From contig NZ_OY787456.1 in the NCBI RefSeq assembly GCF_963678875.1, forward strand, positions 1,984,001 to 2,048,000: DNA of 64,000 nt, given 5' to 3'. A model generated the notes under the pieces. The model saw only the letters and a program-made list of their open reading frames with translations. It was not told where the DNA came from and did no database searches. This stretch comes from an uncultured Hyphomonas sp. GTDB taxonomy: Bacteria > Pseudomonadota > Alphaproteobacteria > Caulobacterales > Hyphomonadaceae. Made by a program: the position numbers and the translations under genes. Numbering within the stretch: position 1 is the stretch's first letter; every line of letters starts with the position of its first letter. Shown one piece after another: positions 8,558 through 17,257 of the stretch.

Positions 8558-9925
8558 ATGACCGAACAACGCACCATCCATAAGGTCCTCATCGCGAATC
8601 GCGGTGAGATCGCGCTGCGCATTCACCGCGCCTGCAAGGAAATGGGCCTTGCCACGGTCGTCGTGCACTCCGAGGCCGACCGAGATGCCATGGCAGTCCG
8701 GCTGGCCGACGAAAGCGTTTGCATCGGCCCGGCGCCCTCTTCCCAGAGTTATCTGAAAAAGTCGCAAATCCTGGCGGCCGCCGAGATCACAGGCGCCGAC
8801 GCCATCCACCCCGGCTATGGCTTCTTGTCGGAAAACGCCCAGTTCGCGGAAATGGTCGAGGCGCATGGCCTCGCCTTCATCGGACCAACGGCTGAGCATA
8901 TCCGGATCATGGGCGACAAGATCGCCGCCAAGCAGGCAATGATCGATGCTGGCGTGCCGTGCGTGCCGGGCTCTGATGGTGCCGTCACGTCCATCGCTGA
9001 CGCCAAGAAAGCGGCGAAAAAGATCGGCTTCCCGGTTCTGGTGAAAGCATCCGCCGGCGGTGGTGGTCGCGGCATGAAGCTGGCCAAGACCGAAGCGGAT
9101 CTCGAAAACGCCGTCAGGACGGCAAAGACGGAAGCCAAAGCGGCTTTTGGCGACGATGCGGTCTACCTGGAGAAATACCTTCAGGGCCCGCGTCACATCG
9201 AAGTTCAGGTGATCGCCGATACGCACGGCAACGTGGCTCATCTCTGGGAGCGCGATTGCTCCCTGCAGCGCCGGAACCAGAAGGTTTTCGAAGAAGCCCC
9301 CTCACCAGAGCTGAACCAGGCCCAGCGCGAAGAGATCGGCATGATCTGCGCTAAAGCCATGGAAAAGCTTGGCTATCGCGGCGCTGGTACGATTGAGTTC
9401 CTTTACGAAGACGGGCGCTTCTACTTCATCGAAATGAACACCCGTCTTCAGGTGGAGCACCCGGTGACCGAAATGATCACCGGTATCGACCTTGTTCGCG
9501 AGCAGATCCGGATCGCTGAAGGCAAGAAGCTTTCCTTCAGCCAGGAAGATGTGCTGCTCGTCGGCCATGCGATTGAGTGCCGGATCAATGCCGAACACCC
9601 GGAAACCTTTGTCCCCTCTCCTGGTCTCATCTCGGATTTCCATGCGCCGGGCGGCCCGGACGTACGCCTGGATAGCGCCGCCTATGCCGGCTATCGCATC
9701 CCGCCGCACTACGACTCCCTGATCGGCAAGCTGATCGTGCATGGTCGTACACGCCGGGAATGCCTGATGCGTCTGCGACGGGCTCTTTCCGAAATGGTTG
9801 TAGGCGGCGTTCACACGACGCTGGACCTGCACCGGCGTCTGGTGGAGAACGAGGACGTCCAGAACGGCGACTACAACATCCACTGGCTGGAGAAATTCCT
9901 CGCCGAGAACAAGATCGGCGATTGA
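8558..9925 (+). CDS. accC: biotin carboxylase subunit of acetyl-CoA carboxylase
   Basis: ATP-dependent carboxylation of biotin on AccB. The 455-residue length is typical. Features include N-terminal KVLIANRGEIALR, the glycine-rich ATP loop SAGGGGRGM, GYRGAGTIEF, and EMNTRLQVEHPVTE with the catalytic Glu and Arg residues of the ATP-grasp fold. It directly follows accB and the two are certainly cotranscribed. aat follows about 80 nt later with its own ribosome site. Confidence 0.98.
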   Translation: MTEQRTIHKVLIANRGEIALRIHRACKEMGLATVVVHSEADRDAMAVRLADESVCIGPAPSSQSYLKKSQILAAAEITGADAIHPGYGFLSENAQFAEMVEAHGLAFIGPTAEHIRIMGDKIAAKQAMIDAGVPCVPGSDGAVTSIADAKKAAKKIGFPVLVKASAGGGGRGMKLAKTEADLENAVRTAKTEAKAAFGDDAVYLEKYLQGPRHIEVQVIADTHGNVAHLWERDCSLQRRNQKVFEEAPSPELNQAQREEIGMICAKAMEKLGYRGAGTIEFLYEDGRFYFIEMNTRLQVEHPVTEMITGIDLVREQIRIAEGKKLSFSQEDVLLVGHAIECRINAEHPETFVPSPGLISDFHAPGGPDVRLDSAAYAGYRIPPHYDSLIGKLIVHGRTRRECLMRLRRALSEMVVGGVHTTLDLHRRLVENEDVQNGDYNIHWLEKFLAENKIGD

Positions 9926-10002
9926 GGCAGCCCTGAGGAAAAGGCCTGACGCGGCACAGCGCCGGATAGACACCTGACCAGCAACGTCTCCATATAAGGA
10001 CC

Positions 10003-10671
10003 ATGTCTGCACGGTTCGGCACAAACGATCTTCTCGCCTGCTATCGCCGGGGTGTTTTCCCCATGGGCGATGCCCGGGATGATCCGAACCTGTTCCTGGT
10101 TGACCCGGACATGCGGGGAATCCTGCCGCTGGATGGTTTCCACGTTCCCAAGCGCCTGAAACGACGCGTAAAGCAGGAGCCGTACCGCGTTACCGCCGAT
10201 ACCGCTTTCACACGCGTCATGGAGATGTGTGCGGAAAGCGCGGGCGGGCGTGAGACTACATGGATCAATTCGACGATCCTGAACCTCTACAGCGCCCTTC
10301 ATCGCGAAGGGCACGCCCATTCAGTAGAATGTTGGGACGACACCGGCGCACTCGTGGGGGGATTGTACGGTGTCGCGCTGGGCGGCGCCTTCTTTGGCGA
10401 GAGTATGTTCTCCCGCGCAACGGATGCATCCAAAATCGCGCTGGTTCACCTCGTCGCCCGGTTGATTGAAGGTGGCTTTACGCTGCTGGATGCGCAGTTT
10501 CATAACCCGCACCTGGAACAGTTCGGCCTGATCGAAATCCCCAGGGCTGATTTCAAGCGCCGCCTTAAGGCAGCAATGGAAGTCAGTGCGGATTTTTACT
10601 GCGGACGATCCGGATCGTCCGGCAGCTTCACGGGATCTGGTGCCGTGCAACGGATCACCCAGATATCATAA
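10003..10671 (+). CDS. aat: leucyl/phenylalanyl-tRNA--protein transferase
   Basis: Adds Leu or Phe to proteins with N-terminal Arg or Lys, marking them for ClpS/ClpAP (N-end rule). The 222-residue protein has the family N-terminus LLACYRRGVFPMG, a central SVECWDD, and the GGLYGVALGGAFFGESMFS block. AAGGA precedes the ATG at 10003. The last 76 nt (10596-10671) overlap antiparallel with the DUF2155 gene. The C-terminus QRITQIS resembles other alphaproteobacterial Aat ends as I recall them, so the overlap looks real rather than a wrong stop. Confidence 0.95.
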   Translation: MSARFGTNDLLACYRRGVFPMGDARDDPNLFLVDPDMRGILPLDGFHVPKRLKRRVKQEPYRVTADTAFTRVMEMCAESAGGRETTWINSTILNLYSALHREGHAHSVECWDDTGALVGGLYGVALGGAFFGESMFSRATDASKIALVHLVARLIEGGFTLLDAQFHNPHLEQFGLIEIPRADFKRRLKAAMEVSADFYCGRSGSSGSFTGSGAVQRITQIS

Positions 10672-11060
10672 ACAGGATGCTCCAGTGCGCTCAGGCCTGG
10701 GGACGATGCAAACATCCAGCCTGAGAACAGTTCCGGGTTTTCCTCGCTCACCGTGTCCACGTCATTGGCATCCACGGCCGCATCCATGGTCTCCACGGCG
10801 ACGGGCTGGGTGGAGAAAATCTTGAGGAACGCTGCGCTTTCCGGCGCCTCTTCAGGAGGCGTCTGGTAGCAGACTTCCAGTTCCACCTTCAGCGATCCGA
10901 AGACGACGGGCTGCCCGACGACAACTTCGATGTCGGTAGACCGGCCTGTAATCTTGTCGAGCGCGCGCAGCGTGGCCTTGTCTTTCTGGACATAAGTCGC
11001 GGCATGCGCCGCCCCTACGAGTCCAGCAACAACGGCTACCGCAGCAAGCGCTCGAAACAT
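10596..11060 (-). CDS. DUF2155 domain protein, exported
   Basis: 154-residue protein with a signal peptide (MFRALAAVAVVAGLVGAAHA) and a DUF2155 domain containing CYQTPPEEAPESA, SGWMFASSPGLSALEHPVYD and a late Cys. It is probably periplasmic; the family has no known function. The ATG at 11060 shares TGATG with the mlaD stop and has GGAG at 7 nt; an in-frame GTG one codon earlier is the alternative. It is the last gene of the NDUFA12-mlaD-DUF2155 unit, and its 3' end overlaps aat by 76 nt on the opposite strand. Confidence 0.85.
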   Translation of the reverse strand: MFRALAAVAVVAGLVGAAHAATYVQKDKATLRALDKITGRSTDIEVVVGQPVVFGSLKVELEVCYQTPPEEAPESAAFLKIFSTQPVAVETMDAAVDANDVDTVSEENPELFSGWMFASSPGLSALEHPVYDIWVIRCTAPDPVKLPDDPDRPQ

Positions 11061-11590
11061 CACTGATCTCCGTCCAGAGGATAAGCGTCGTCAGCTTCCG
11101 GTGCAGGCTCTGACGCCGCAGCATCATCTCCGCCGCTATTGCCGCCGCCTGATGCGAAGGACGCAAACAGGGTCAGCAGATCGACGCTTCCGCGCGTATA
11201 CCGGATCTCACCGGAGCCATCTTGCGCGATGTTGTCAAAGCTTCCGCCTGGCTCCAGCGCCACATAGGCGCCGCCCAGCAGGCCATCAGTGGAAATCCGT
11301 GCGTCGGTGTCATCCGGAAGCTGCCACTTCTTGTCGAGGCTCATCGTCATGACCGCCTCAAAGCGCTGCGGATCGCCTTCAATCGCTTTGACCACGCCGG
11401 CTTTCACGCCCGCGATACGGACATCCGCCCCGCGTTCAATTCCGCTGATGTTGTTGAACCGCGCTTTCAGTTCATAGCGATCAGGCCCAGCAGACGCTTC
11501 ACCACCGCGCGCAATGGCGAACCAGAGGAAAACGCCGGCGACGGCAACCACAAGCGCACCGACCAGGGTTTCGAACAGCGACTCACGCAT
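11060..11590 (-). CDS. MlaD/MCE-domain lipid transport protein
   Basis: Inner-membrane-anchored substrate-binding subunit of an Mla-type phospholipid transporter. The 176-residue protein has one N-terminal membrane segment (about residues 10-27), an MCE domain with RFNNISGIERGADVRIAGVKAG, and an acidic, low-complexity C-terminal tail. I start it at ATG 11590, where ATGCGTGA overlaps the NDUFA12 stop by 8 nt and the protein begins MRESLFET. The longer frame to 11641 adds a segment unlike the family. The Mla ATPase and permease are not in the window; the link with a complex I accessory gene is a recurrent alphaproteobacterial neighbourhood. Confidence 0.88.
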   Translation of the reverse strand: MRESLFETLVGALVVAVAGVFLWFAIARGGEASAGPDRYELKARFNNISGIERGADVRIAGVKAGVVKAIEGDPQRFEAVMTMSLDKKWQLPDDTDARISTDGLLGGAYVALEPGGSFDNIAQDGSGEIRYTRGSVDLLTLFASFASGGGNSGGDDAAASEPAPEADDAYPLDGDQ

Positions 11591-11975
11591 CAGGTGACCA
11601 TGCTTCGTAGTCGCCAGTTGCTTTCTGGCGATGACCGCCACCCGACAAGCTGCCCTTCGGCTTGGTCGCCCAAGGCGTGCCGGTCATGTTCGGTTTGTGA
11701 TCGGTTTCCCATTCCCGGCGGGTGAGCGGAGACTTGGTCGGCGGCTCATCCACGGTGTGGTGCAGCCAGCCGTGCCAGTCGGCCGGAACCTTGGACGGTT
11801 CTGCGAGACCTTTGTACATCACGTAGCGGCGGCGGCGACCTTCGATCGAGGGCTTGCGCTCCTCGAAGTAGCGGTTGCCGTATTCGTCCGTGCCGACGAA
11901 AGTGGAACGCCGTCCGATATCGAACGCCGCGCCGAGCGTATGGCCGCTCCACCAGGTAAAGAGTGTCTTCAGCAT
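11583..11975 (-). CDS. NDUFA12-family complex I accessory protein
   Basis: 130-residue bacterial homologue of the mitochondrial complex I subunit NDUFA12 (B17.2). Family marks are GTDEYGNRYFE, the basic RRRRYVMYKG, and WHGWLHHTVDEPP. The ATG at 11975 gives MLKTLFTWW, the usual family start; the longer frame would begin with TTG at 12011. The other nuo genes are elsewhere. Its presence supports an alphaproteobacterial host. The stop overlaps the mlaD start. Confidence 0.93.
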   Translation of the reverse strand: MLKTLFTWWSGHTLGAAFDIGRRSTFVGTDEYGNRYFEERKPSIEGRRRRYVMYKGLAEPSKVPADWHGWLHHTVDEPPTKSPLTRREWETDHKPNMTGTPWATKPKGSLSGGGHRQKATGDYEAWSPDA

Positions 11976-12165
11976 CGTATGGCCTGTCCTGCCGTGTGTT
12001 GGTGGCCGCAATATGGCGGCTCAGGGGCAACTAATCCATAGCCCCGCCGCAGGCAATGCGCCGCAATTTCCCTTCTGCGCAAGGGATCGGAATTGTTGCG
12101 CACCGCTTGCCCCCGCGGTGTTCAAGGGTCACGCTTGTCCAAGTGATTCGCTGGGGAGACACGGC

Positions 12166-14436
12166 ATGGACGAGATGCGGGTAACGGAAATCCTGACTGC
12201 GGCCGAATCGGACGGCCTGGTGTCGGAACGGACCACTCTGGCGGCGCTATTCCGTGGCGCGGGCCAGCATGCCCGGCCTTTAACCCCGGAATCACTCAAG
12301 GCAACCACTGCTGCCTGCTCTGCCGCGGCGTTGGTGAGCGTCTCGCAGCTGGCCTCGGCTGAGATTCTCGAACGATTCGATGATGCGCCGCGAAATGCCG
12401 ACCTGGCTGAGGCGCTCGCTTCCGGGCTGCCTCAGGACGTTCTCGAAGAGGCGCTGAGACAACCGGGCGGATTCCGCCGTACCGCAGATGCCCTGCGCGC
12501 CGCTGCAATGAACGCGGTCGCGCCTGCTCCCGCCATGTTCCAACCCACAACACTGGATCCGGTCCTGGAGCAGCTTCTGGTCGAATCTCTGCTGGAAGGT
12601 GCGGAAATTATCCTCACCCAGGAATCGCTGCCTGCAGCAGGAACATGCACCCGTGTCCTGGACATTGCCTTGGCTGTCGGCCCGGACGGGATCGAGGCAG
12701 ACTATCTTTGCGAAACACTCGAAGCCGCAGCGAATGACATGCCGGATGGCGCCATCATCATCGCCGGCCTTTCGGCTGCTGTGATGTCCCTCGGAATGGA
12801 CTATGCCTCCCCAGAGGGCGCTGCCGCCGCGGCAGCCCTCTGTTCGCTCGTTCGGGCCGGCACGACCGGAGCCGCCTTCACGGTCACTCAAGCAAAGGCG
12901 TTGAACCTCGCGGCCAGGAAAGCCTCAGGCAAGCGCAACTGTAGCGTGCTTGTCTTGCCGATTGCGGATCTTGGTGCCTACCTGCCCGATTGCGAGAGTC
13001 ATGGCACTGCCCCTCTGGCGACGGTGCTCGCCTATGGTGACGAAACGCCAACCCTCTCCCGTGCCGGGCGACTCGGTATTGCCCATCATGCGCCGGAACG
13101 CCTGCCCATGGCCCTGGAACGGATCGCTGCCTCGGGTGAATCGGACCTGGACCGGGCGCTCGGGCTGGACCGTCTGCGTGACCGAGGCTTCACGGATGTG
13201 GCTATCGACAAAGTATCACGTGCCCTCGGTGAGGGCCTGCCTTTGAATGCCGCATTTTCCCGCTGGGTGCTCGGCGACGAAGTCATTTCCAGTGACCTGA
13301 AACTTGCCCCGGAAGCGTTTGACGCTGATGGCGGCGGCCTCCTCTCCGCCATAGGGTTTTCACGCAAGGACATTCAAGCGGCAGAAACCACCATCGCCGG
13401 CGAGAATGGTGACGCAACCGCTGAGATCATGGCCGATTGCGGCCTGCAGGTCGGCGCCACACCGGACGCTGAAATCGCATTCGCGGCGGCGTGCGCCAAA
13501 GCGCTTGGCGGGAATGTTGTGGTTTCCGTGGACGGCCGGGGCGGACTGGACATGGCTGAAGCGGCGCTTCACGCTGGTTTGTCAGTTCAATTGATCGGCC
13601 ATCGCACGCCACCTGACGACGATGTCCGCGAGCGCATGGAGCACATCACTGCGCTGGCAGAGGAAATCGCGACCGAGGCCGACGCGCCACCGGCGGTCTC
13701 TCCGAACATGATGTCAGGCGACGGCGCTGCTCGAACCCGCCTGCCAGACCGCCGCAAAGGCTACATCCAGAAAGCCTCCGTCGGAGGACACAAGGTCTAC
13801 CTTCACACCGGTGAATTCGAAGATGGCTCGCTCGGCGAAATCTTCATCGACATGCACAAGGAAGGCGCGGCTTTCCGGAGCCTGATGAACAATTTCGCCA
13901 TCGCAACGTCCATCGGCCTGCAATATGGCGTGCCGCTGGAAGAATTCGTCGATGCATTCGTGTTCACCCGCTTCGAACCGGCAGGCGCAGTGACAGGCAA
14001 TGACCGCATCACGCGCGCAACATCGATTCTGGACTATATTTTCCGCGAGCTGGCCGTTTCCTATCTCGGACGGGACGATCTCGCCGAGGTGGATGTGACC
14101 CATGACGGCCTCGGCCGGGGTGCTGGCGATGGGACCCGTACCGAGCCCGCCCCCTTCACGGAAGAGGCCGCCCAGATCATTTCCCGCGGATTCTCGAGGG
14201 GACAATTGCCCGACAATATCGTCATTCTAGACCGGAAACGGGCCCAGAAACTGGCCGATGAAGAAGCGGAAGCTGCGGAGGCGGCCGCGGAATCAGAAGA
14301 GACCGAAGCCCTCAACGCCCCCGATTACCTGAGTGATGCTTGTCCTGTTTGCGGAAGTTTCACCCTGTTCGAGATCAGCGAAGACGGTGACATCGAATGC
14401 GATACTTGCGGCGAAGAATCCCGGAATCAGAAGTAA
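12166..14436 (+). CDS. degenerate NrdJ-like protein with TSCPD domain and zinc ribbon
   Basis: 756-residue protein. The last third matches the C-terminal part of B12-dependent ribonucleotide reductase (NrdJ): a TSCPD region at about 531-643 with GEIFIDMHKEGAAFRSLMN and VDAFVFTRFEPAG, then a four-cysteine ribbon (CPVC...CDTC, about 726-749). A segment from about 356 (FSRWVLGDE, LAPEAFDADG, GFSRKDI) resembles the late part of the NrdJ barrel. The N-terminal 350 residues show no reductase motifs, no radical-site cysteines and no cobalamin site that I can see, so it is unlikely to reduce nucleotides. The ATG at 12166 has GGAG at 7 nt; the open frame upstream (from 11875) lies over the divergent NDUFA12 gene and is an artefact. 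A regulatory or structural role is only a guess. Confidence 0.75.
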   Translation: MDEMRVTEILTAAESDGLVSERTTLAALFRGAGQHARPLTPESLKATTAACSAAALVSVSQLASAEILERFDDAPRNADLAEALASGLPQDVLEEALRQPGGFRRTADALRAAAMNAVAPAPAMFQPTTLDPVLEQLLVESLLEGAEIILTQESLPAAGTCTRVLDIALAVGPDGIEADYLCETLEAAANDMPDGAIIIAGLSAAVMSLGMDYASPEGAAAAAALCSLVRAGTTGAAFTVTQAKALNLAARKASGKRNCSVLVLPIADLGAYLPDCESHGTAPLATVLAYGDETPTLSRAGRLGIAHHAPERLPMALERIAASGESDLDRALGLDRLRDRGFTDVAIDKVSRALGEGLPLNAAFSRWVLGDEVISSDLKLAPEAFDADGGGLLSAIGFSRKDIQAAETTIAGENGDATAEIMADCGLQVGATPDAEIAFAAACAKALGGNVVVSVDGRGGLDMAEAALHAGLSVQLIGHRTPPDDDVRERMEHITALAEEIATEADAPPAVSPNMMSGDGAARTRLPDRRKGYIQKASVGGHKVYLHTGEFEDGSLGEIFIDMHKEGAAFRSLMNNFAIATSIGLQYGVPLEEFVDAFVFTRFEPAGAVTGNDRITRATSILDYIFRELAVSYLGRDDLAEVDVTHDGLGRGAGDGTRTEPAPFTEEAAQIISRGFSRGQLPDNIVILDRKRAQKLADEEAEAAEAAAESEETEALNAPDYLSDACPVCGSFTLFEISEDGDIECDTCGEESRNQK

Positions 14437-14554
14437 TCCCGGCTGATTTGGCCTCCAATTTACTCATGGCAAATCTGCAACACCTGTGACTTTGAAACAG
14501 TCGTTACAGCTTGTTCAGTTTTGGCACGCAAAACAAAGCGGTATCCAAATACAC

Positions 14555-15277
14555 ATGAACCGAGTTTTGCTCAGCCTTGCGACGCTTGCCTCTGCGACCG
14601 CTTTTGCTGCGGCCGCACAAGAGCAGTCGCAGCCGAGCCAGCCGGTCGCCTGGGCACCGAGCTATGTCGGCTCATGCGGCGGCTGCAACCTGACGGGCCG
14701 GAACCTGACAGGATGGACACTCAGCGGCGCCAATTACCGAGAAGCGAACCTCGAATTCGCTTACATGCGTGGCACGCAGGCCAAAGAAACCAATTTCGAA
14801 GGTATCCGCGCGACCGGCGCCGACATGCGAGCGGCCGTGCTAACATCGGCGAAACTGTCAGGCGCAATTCTGGTGAACGCACGTCTGCAGGCGATCCAGG
14901 CGTCTGGCGCGGAATTCAAGCAGAGCGTCCTTGTCGGCACCAACCTTCAGCGAGCCATGTTGGTCGGCGCGAATTTCGCGGCAGCCAATCTGGCGACGGC
15001 CTCCCTGGAGGGGGCTGACTTTTCCGGTGCCAACCTGACCGGCGCAGACCTCAGCGGCACCGTCATGATGTCCGCCGTTTTCAATGGCGCGAACCTGACC
15101 ATGTCGAAATTCGATGGCGCCAATGTCCAGGGTGCATCGTTCAAGGATGCGCGCTTCGTCGATGCCAATCTGACCGGCCTGATCGGCTGGCTCGACGCTG
15201 ATTTCGAAGGCGCGTGCGCTTCGCAGGCCACGCTCCTTCCCAGCGGCATGCACATGCCGGACTGCGAACAGGACTGA
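14555..15277 (+). CDS. exported pentapeptide-repeat protein
   Basis: 240 residues with a signal peptide ending near AFAAAAQE. A CGGC pair (SCGGCNLTG) follows, then about 30 pentapeptide repeats of the A(D/N)LxG type (for example GANLTGADLSG) that should form a right-handed quadrilateral beta-helix. A last Cys-rich segment (GACASQATLLPSG, PDCEQD) ends the protein. The ATG at 14555 gives a good signal peptide; the frame is open 69 nt further upstream without one. Function is unknown: exported members differ from the cytosolic Qnr-like gyrase protectors. A strong hairpin terminator lies 15 nt after the stop. Confidence 0.85.
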   Translation: MNRVLLSLATLASATAFAAAAQEQSQPSQPVAWAPSYVGSCGGCNLTGRNLTGWTLSGANYREANLEFAYMRGTQAKETNFEGIRATGADMRAAVLTSAKLSGAILVNARLQAIQASGAEFKQSVLVGTNLQRAMLVGANFAAANLATASLEGADFSGANLTGADLSGTVMMSAVFNGANLTMSKFDGANVQGASFKDARFVDANLTGLIGWLDADFEGACASQATLLPSGMHMPDCEQD

Positions 15278-15292
15278 ATTTTCTGATAATGC

Positions 15293-15328
15293 AAAAGCCC
15301 GCCAGGATCATGATCCCGGCGGGCTTTT
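15293..15328. terminator. bidirectional intrinsic terminator
   Basis: An 18-base arm (AAAAGCCCGCC...) pairs with its inverse with a single A-C mismatch, and both flanks give a run of four T on the respective strand. It lies between the convergent pentapeptide gene and aspS and can end transcription from both sides. Confidence 0.9.
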
Positions 15329-15331
15329 GAT

Positions 15332-17164
15332 TCAGGATTTCACTTGCGGCGCAAGCCGGATGTTGAGTTCACGCAGCTGGCGATCGTCCACCGGGCTCGG
15401 AGCTCCCATCATGAGGTCACGGGCCTGCCCATTCATCGGGAACAAGGTCACGTCACGAATGTTCTCGGCATCTGCGAGCAGCATCACGATGCGGTCCACC
15501 CCCGGAGCGATCCCGCCGTGTGGCGGTGCGCCATGGCGGAAGGCGTTCAGCATGCCACCAAACTCGGCCTCCACCACTTCCGGGCCATAACCAGCCATCG
15601 CGAATGCTTTCAGCATCAGCTCCGGGCGGTGGTTCCGGATGGCACCGGAGGAAAGTTCGATCCCGTTGCAGACGATGTCGTACTGGAACGCCTTGATGTC
15701 GAGGATTTCTTCATCCGTGGTGGCAGCTTCCAGCGCTTCCATACCGCCTTGCGGCATCGAGAACGGGTTATGGCTGAAGTCGACCTTGTTGTTGTCTTCA
15801 TCCCATTCGAACATCGGGAAGTCGACGATCCAGCAGAAGCGGAAGACGCCCTGCTCGATCAGTTCCAGCGCTTCGCCGATCTTGTTCCGGGCAGCCCCGG
15901 CGAGCTTGTAGGCATCGCCTTTCTTGCCGGCAGAGAAGAAGACGCCGTCTCCTGCGCCCAGCCCCATTTTTTCGAGCAGAGCGGCCAGGTGATCCGGCTC
16001 AAACCCTTTCAGGGCCGGATCCTGACTGTCGACACCCCCAGCATCGGAATCCTTCAGACGGGCGTAGCCCAGGCCCGGCGCCTGCATTTCCTTCTTCGCC
16101 CATTTGTCCATGTCGTCGAAGAACTTGCGGGACTTCTCGGCAGCAGCTTTGGGCGCGGGGATGGCGATGACCTTGCCACCGCCCTTGATGATCTTCGCGA
16201 AGATGCCGAAGCCTGTCTTCTCTTCGTCGACGAAGAATTCCGTCACATCGGCCAGTTCCAGCGGGTTGCGCAGGTCCGGCTTGTCGGACCCATACTTCGA
16301 CATTGCCTCCGCGTACGGGATGTGCGGGAACGGTTCGGTCGGCACAGTCCGGCCTTTGCTGTCCCAATCCGCAAACTCCTCGAACACACCGCGCATCACC
16401 GGCTCGATCGCGTTGAACACGTCGTCCTGTGTCACAAAGCTCATTTCGATATCGAGCTGGTAGAATTCACCCGGCGAACGGTCGGCGCGTGCATCCTCAT
16501 CACGGAAGCAAGGCGCAATCTGGAAGTAGCGGTCAAAGCCGGACACCATGAGCAGCTGCTTGAACTGCTGCGGCGCCTGCGGGAGCGCATAGAATTCGCC
16601 AGGATGCAGGCGGGACGGTACCAGAAAGTCACGCGCACCTTCCGGGCTGGAGGCCGTCAGGATGGGGGTCTGGTATTCGGTAAAGCCCTGCTCGACCATG
16701 CGGCGGCGCAGGCTCGTGATCACGTTGCTCCGAAGCGTCATGTTCTTGTGGAGCGTTTCCCGGCGAAGGTCGAGATACCGGTGCTTCAGACGAATGTCTT
16801 CAGGATAGTCCGGCTCCGCGAACACCGGAAGCGGCAGCTTTTCAGCAGCGCTTTCGATAATCAGCGTCTCGGCCGGGAGTTCGACCTCGCCCGTCGGCAG
16901 CTCGGCATTTACCGCCTCGGCATCCCGGGCGATGAGCTTGCCGGTGACCGTCAGGACGCTTTCTGCCGTCGCTCGCTTGGCTTCCTCATAAAAAGAAGCG
17001 TTCGGATAGACCACGACCTGCGTCAGACCATAGTGATCGCGCAGGTCGATAAACAGGGCGCCAGCATGTTCACGGCGGCGATGCAGCCAGCCGGACAGCT
17101 TGACGGTTTCTCCCACATGGCTCTTGCGGAGCTCCCCGCAGGTATGGGTGCGATAGGCGTGCAT
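15332..17164 (-). CDS. aspS: aspartyl-tRNA synthetase
   Basis: Class II synthetase charging tRNA with aspartate. Its 610 residues show an N-terminal OB fold (GWLHRRREHAGALFIDLRD), motif 2 (CFRDEDARADR), the bacterial GAD insertion (about 310-420), and motif 3 (GIAPGVDRIVMLL). Since gatCAB genes lie in the same window, the enzyme may also charge tRNA-Asn with Asp (non-discriminating type); this depends on whether an AsnRS gene exists. GGAG precedes the ATG at 17164. It is divergent from rnd, with a perfect inverted repeat in the shared upstream region. Confidence 0.97.
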   Translation of the reverse strand: MHAYRTHTCGELRKSHVGETVKLSGWLHRRREHAGALFIDLRDHYGLTQVVVYPNASFYEEAKRATAESVLTVTGKLIARDAEAVNAELPTGEVELPAETLIIESAAEKLPLPVFAEPDYPEDIRLKHRYLDLRRETLHKNMTLRSNVITSLRRRMVEQGFTEYQTPILTASSPEGARDFLVPSRLHPGEFYALPQAPQQFKQLLMVSGFDRYFQIAPCFRDEDARADRSPGEFYQLDIEMSFVTQDDVFNAIEPVMRGVFEEFADWDSKGRTVPTEPFPHIPYAEAMSKYGSDKPDLRNPLELADVTEFFVDEEKTGFGIFAKIIKGGGKVIAIPAPKAAAEKSRKFFDDMDKWAKKEMQAPGLGYARLKDSDAGGVDSQDPALKGFEPDHLAALLEKMGLGAGDGVFFSAGKKGDAYKLAGAARNKIGEALELIEQGVFRFCWIVDFPMFEWDEDNNKVDFSHNPFSMPQGGMEALEAATTDEEILDIKAFQYDIVCNGIELSSGAIRNHRPELMLKAFAMAGYGPEVVEAEFGGMLNAFRHGAPPHGGIAPGVDRIVMLLADAENIRDVTLFPMNGQARDLMMGAPSPVDDRQLRELNIRLAPQVKS

Positions 17165-17203
17165 CGGATCAGTCTCCGGAAAGGTCGGTCCAGTAAATAT
17201 GAA

Positions 17204-17223
17204 CGAGAGGCATTAGCCTCTCG
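17204..17223. repeat. perfect 8-bp inverted repeat in the aspS/rnd divergent region
   Basis: CGAGAGGC-ATTA-GCCTCTCG lies 40 nt before the aspS start and 35 nt before rnd. It has no T run, so it is not a normal terminator. It could be an operator for a dimeric regulator or a 5'-leader hairpin in either transcript. Confidence 0.6.
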
Positions 17224-17257
17224 CAATTGTTCTGGCGATGCGATACGCAAGCCCGCG

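Noticed and set aside
11875..12165. N-terminal extension of the NrdJ-like gene
   Set aside because: The extension runs over the divergent NDUFA12 gene; ATG 12166 has GGAG at the right distance.
15344..17257. A stop-free frame of 638 codons antisense to aspS, in frame with rnd
   Set aside because: It mirrors the codon structure of aspS, has no family motifs, and rnd has a well-defined start at 17258. Long antisense frames are common in GC-rich codons.
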